Origin: Loxodes magnus
Lineage: Eukaryota; Ciliophora; Karyorelictea; Loxodida; Loxodidae
NCBI GenBank assembly: GCA_946699065.1
Contig: CAMPDV010000006.1
Coordinates: 1,178,001-1,242,000 of the forward strand
DNA length: 64,000 bases
Direction of reading: 5' to 3'
In this document: one piece after another, positions 60,656-64,000 of the stretch
How positions within the stretch are numbered: position 1 is the first letter of the stretch
Layout of the letters: each line of letters begins with the position of its first letter
Notes under the pieces: generated by a model
The model's input: only the letters and a program-made list of their open reading frames with translations
Told to the model about the DNA's origin: nothing
Databases searched by the model: none
Program-made: the position numbers and the translations under genes

Positions 60656-61278
60656 GTCTATTTACGAAAAGGAAAATTATTTATTATTCCATATAAAGTA
60701 AATACATTCTCTTTATTTAAACAAAGCACTCCCCTTTATTTAATTAACCCATATATCTTTGATATTTAAATTGCTAAGCTTTAGCTAGTTCGCTTTTTAT
60801 TACAAATTTTAATTTAGCATTTGCCTTTACATATTGCTTTATTATACTAGCAAATCAAGTCTATTTATAGTTACTATCTGCATTTACTAATTTAAGAGCA
60901 TAATTCTGCAGCGAAATAGATTAGATTGCTTAAGAAAAGTAGTAAATGAATTAGCTGTAATTAGCAACAAATAAGCTACCTAAAGCATTATCTCAGATAG
61001 ATTATATTAGCATATCTTACATTCATTCTGCTTTGTATTTTCTTGCTAGCAACTAAAACTTATTTTAACTTCTGGACTATTCCATATTTGCCAATAGTCA
61101 AGTTTGCTTATGAACTAATAATAAAATGTAAATTTGGAAATGGGCTAGTGAATGAAGCGTGTACTTATATTTGGAAGAAAAAGGTTTATGATATATAAGA
61201 TTTTATATTAATATTCCTTTGAAATTATGATTGCTTATTTAATTATTCAATGGAAAATATCTATTAAGAAACATAAAA
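60656..61278. other. divergent intergenic spacer
   Basis: AT-rich; must carry promoters for DnaJ (minus) and the USP gene (plus). No motif recognised. Confidence 0.5.
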
Positions 61279-64000
61279 ATGGCTAAGGTTTCTATTTAAG
61301 ACGAAGTTTAAGTTCAGCAACTTATGCAAATGGGTTAAGGAAAATGAAGTAAATGCCAAGTAATAAATGCTCTCTAGCAAACTAATAATATTCCAGATAA
61401 AGCTATCGAAATTTTATTGAACATGCCAACTGTTTAAACACCAGATGATTTTTTAATGCAATAGGCTATGCAAAAAAGTTTAGTAGAAAATTAGAATGAA
61501 CCAATAAGCAAAGAAGATTAAGATATCGCACTAGCAATTGAGTAATCTATGCAAAATAATAATCTATAGGAATATGAGCCTTTAAACCCTGAACAGAGGG
61601 TAAGAACTTAAGGATTTCCTGTTGGATTGAAAAATGTAGGTAATACTTGCTACGTGAATTCTCTTATTTAGGTATATTTTGCTATTCCATAAATACCTTA
61701 GTAATTGTGAAATTTATACTCTTAGCCTAAAAATTTCGAAGATAAAAGAAAAAAAGCTTGCTCAGAATTAGTTTTATAATGCTGCAAGCTATTTGCCAAA
61801 CTTACTTTAAGCCAGCGCAAATATATAGATCCTAAAAATGTCCTATAAAATATATTAGACGAATTCGGAAATTAAATTCATATAGGAGACTAGAAAGACA
61901 TAAGTGAATTCAATTTAAATTTCCTAGCTAGATTAGACGAAGGTCTTTAAGTTATGCAATCTGATTAAGAAGAGTAACCTATTTAATCTAACTCTTAAAA
62001 CTAGAATGAATAATAGCCAGTCTAAAATTCATTGAATTAAAGCTAATCAAATATACAAAAGCCAAAAGAAATTATCAAATCGATATTTTTCGGAACTAAT
62101 TAGGAGATGATATTTTCCAATGAGTAAGATGGAAGTTAAATATAATTGCAAAAAGAAGTAGAATTTGGATCTATAATGCTAGATATTAAAAATAAAGATT
62201 TATATACTGCTTGGGATGATTAAATGTTTAATAAAATTGAAGATTGAAAGACTCCTAAAGATTTTTTGACAAACGCATAATAGTAATATTGAATTAAAAA
62301 TCTTCCACCTGTTTTATGCTTTTAACTCTAAAGAGTTATTTTTAATAAAGAAACTACAAAAGCTCCTACAAAGCTACATGATGCTTTTAGCTTTCCTTTA
62401 ACATTATTTGCTGATAGATTTCTATTAAAAAACAGAGAAAAAGCTTTAGGATATAGATAAAAAATGCTTGAACTTTAGGAAAAGAAAAAATATCTAGAAA
62501 ACTCCTTGAACTTATTTTAGAAATTTGAAGGATCGCAACTACCTTTGGAGAAAGTTTTAGAGCTATCATAGCATTTTCTGTTTTCTTATTAAGAAAATTA
62601 ATTCCCTTAGCATAATTAAGCCAATCAGAATATCTTCCAAATCTAAACAAACAGTTAACCAGAAAAAATCTAATAAATCATTAGCATGCTACAAGATTAT
62701 TGCTCTACTGTCTAAACTATAGTGACACAAATGTAAGAATAACTATAAATTATAAATACTAATGTTTTAGAAACTTTTGAAAATACTGAATTTGAATAAG
62801 AAAAATATGTTTTGCATTCTATTCTAATTCATAGTGGACAAGCTGAAAGCGGTCATTATTATGCATACATAAGGGATTTTACATAGAATAGTTGGAAGAA
62901 ATATAGTGATATTTATATAACTGACACTAATTGAGAAACTGTTAATTCTGATGCTATTGGTGGTAATGGAATGGCTTCTGCTTACTGCTTTTTTTATGTA
63001 AAGCCAAGTTGTATTTAGATACTAGAAACTAAAACTCTATTAGATCATTATACTTCATTAATTCCTCCTTTACTGTAAAATGAAATAGCGGAAGATAATT
63101 AAAAATTATAAGAAGAAATAAAAGAATTTTAATATGAAAACATAGCAAAATAAATAAATGAACTGTATCAGAAGAGATATAGCATCGCATATTCTTAATC
63201 TAGTGACTATAATTCTAAAAAAATGCTTAACTACTATTATCAGAGCGAGTGCTTATATGAACTCATTAATTTTTCAACTTTTTTAAGTCTAAATCAATTT
63301 ATCACTTAAATAGCGAAATTACAAATAATAGATACTTGCATAAATGAAGTTTATCAATAAAGTTTGAAAAATATGAATTGATAGGATCCAATTTTTATTA
63401 AGCTGCAATAGTGGTTATAAAATAAAACAATTAGGGATGGACCTCAGACTTTATAAATATCATCTAATGAGGTTAACTAGATATCAGCTAATTTATACAA
63501 CTATTAAAAATTTACAATGGAAGCTCATATTGGTTTATAACTTATCAAATACTTTTTAGATTAGCAGTGGACTGAATTATATGAAGCGTATTGCTATCTA
63601 GATAAGCTAAATTATCAGTTTTAGTTTTCTTTTCCACAAAAAAGCTACAACAATCAACAATATTAATTATAATATCTTCAAGAAACTGTTTATTACAGAA
63701 ATGTAATATAAGATATATGCAGACTTTTATGTCTTAGGCTTTGCTCCTAACTTAATTTGTGTGCCTATCAAGGTGATATAGAACATTTAGTTCCTATATC
63801 TATTATGATTACAAACTTGACGATTTTATGGCAAAAATAATTTTTTATCGAACAGGTTTCATAAAATCTAAGATACAATTTAGATTGGATAAAAAGCAAC
63901 TTACCTTAATTAGATCCCATTATAGTAAAATAACTTGAAGATTCTATCTATTATTTAAACAAAAAGACCTACATAGGATAAATTCCATTAAGCCCTCCTG
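61279..64000 (+). CDS. ubiquitin-specific protease, USP25/USP28-like (3' end outside window)
   Basis: 907 codons visible in one frame. The N-terminus has a UBA-like helix bundle (1-45) and two UIM-like motifs (DDFLMQQAMQKSLVEN; EDQDIALAIEQSMQ). The USP core begins GFPVGLKNVGNTCYVNSLIQ with catalytic Cys124, then LSQRKYIDPKNVLQNI and QKDISEFNLNFLARL. The LPPVLCFQLQRVIFN and KLHDAFSFPLTLFADRF blocks follow, and the His box HSGQAESGHYYAYIRDF (His526) ends in AYCFFYV. This order and sequence fit USP25/28, including the long insertion between Cys and His boxes. The C-terminal helical extension continues off the window. TGA-Trp occurs in GKWSK, QLWNLY, EDWKTP and others. Confidence 0.88.

Overview
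The window is AT-rich nuclear DNA from a ciliate whose three standard stop codons all encode amino acids. UAA and UAG are read as glutamine throughout. UGA is read as tryptophan inside genes and is the only terminator I could assign. The tryptophan reading rests on family alignments: UGA falls on the invariant Trp of the ATE1 R-G-W-R-R motif, on the Trp eight residues after the catalytic serine of a peptidase S28, on N-P-x-I-L-x-W in an EF-hand protein, and on a Trp of a Coq11-like protein. This is the karyorelict nuclear code (NCBI table 27, as in Loxodes and Parduczia). The Condylostoma code (table 28) is less likely because no gene here needs UAA or UAG as a stop. Standard-code ORF calling therefore fails almost everywhere, and the genes below were read with Q/Q/W-or-stop.

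A second hallmark is very small spliceosomal introns of 16-22 nt (GTAA...AG). Eight are well placed because they restore the reading frame inside recognisable or coherent proteins; a ninth is uncertain. Most genes have none, including a 7.9-kb PI3K-like kinase gene.

Layout. 1-3.5 kb: an edge-truncated glutaredoxin-like ORF (-), a small two-exon gene (+), a Coq11-like epimerase (-). 4.5-9.2 kb: a coiled-coil/IQ protein, a disrupted EF-hand gene and a regulatory NAD-isocitrate dehydrogenase subunit (+). 10.4-16.6 kb: a VIT/VWA protein (-), an unknown protein (+), a RING-CH membrane E3 (-). 17.3-26 kb: an FHIP (dynein adaptor complex) homologue (+), a multi-pass membrane protein (-), a double cyclic-nucleotide-binding-domain protein (+). 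28-32 kb: two diverged tandem paralogues of Cys-rich type I membrane proteins (-). 32.7-37 kb: an EF-hand sensor, an unknown protein and a secreted S28 peptidase (+). 37.4-39.8 kb: an unknown basic protein and arginyl-tRNA-protein transferase ATE1 (-). 40.6-48.5 kb: an ATR-like PIKK (-). 49-55 kb: an unknown protein, a DUSP-domain protein and a coiled-coil protein (-). 55.4-64 kb: a TMEM230/134-like protein (+), an unknown protein (-), TCTP (-), a membrane protein (+), a membrane-anchored DnaJ (-) and a USP25/28-like deubiquitinase running off the end (+).

Genes lie on both strands without operon structure. They are separated by 0.1-2.6 kb of very AT-rich spacer in which I see no genes, RNAs, CRISPR or mobile elements. 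Recurring themes are ubiquitin and N-degron biology (RING-CH E3, ATE1, DUSP protein, USP), calcium or cyclic-nucleotide signalling, and endomembrane and dynein traffic. Nothing suggests these genes form one dedicated system; it looks like ordinary chromosomal gene content read with an extraordinary code.
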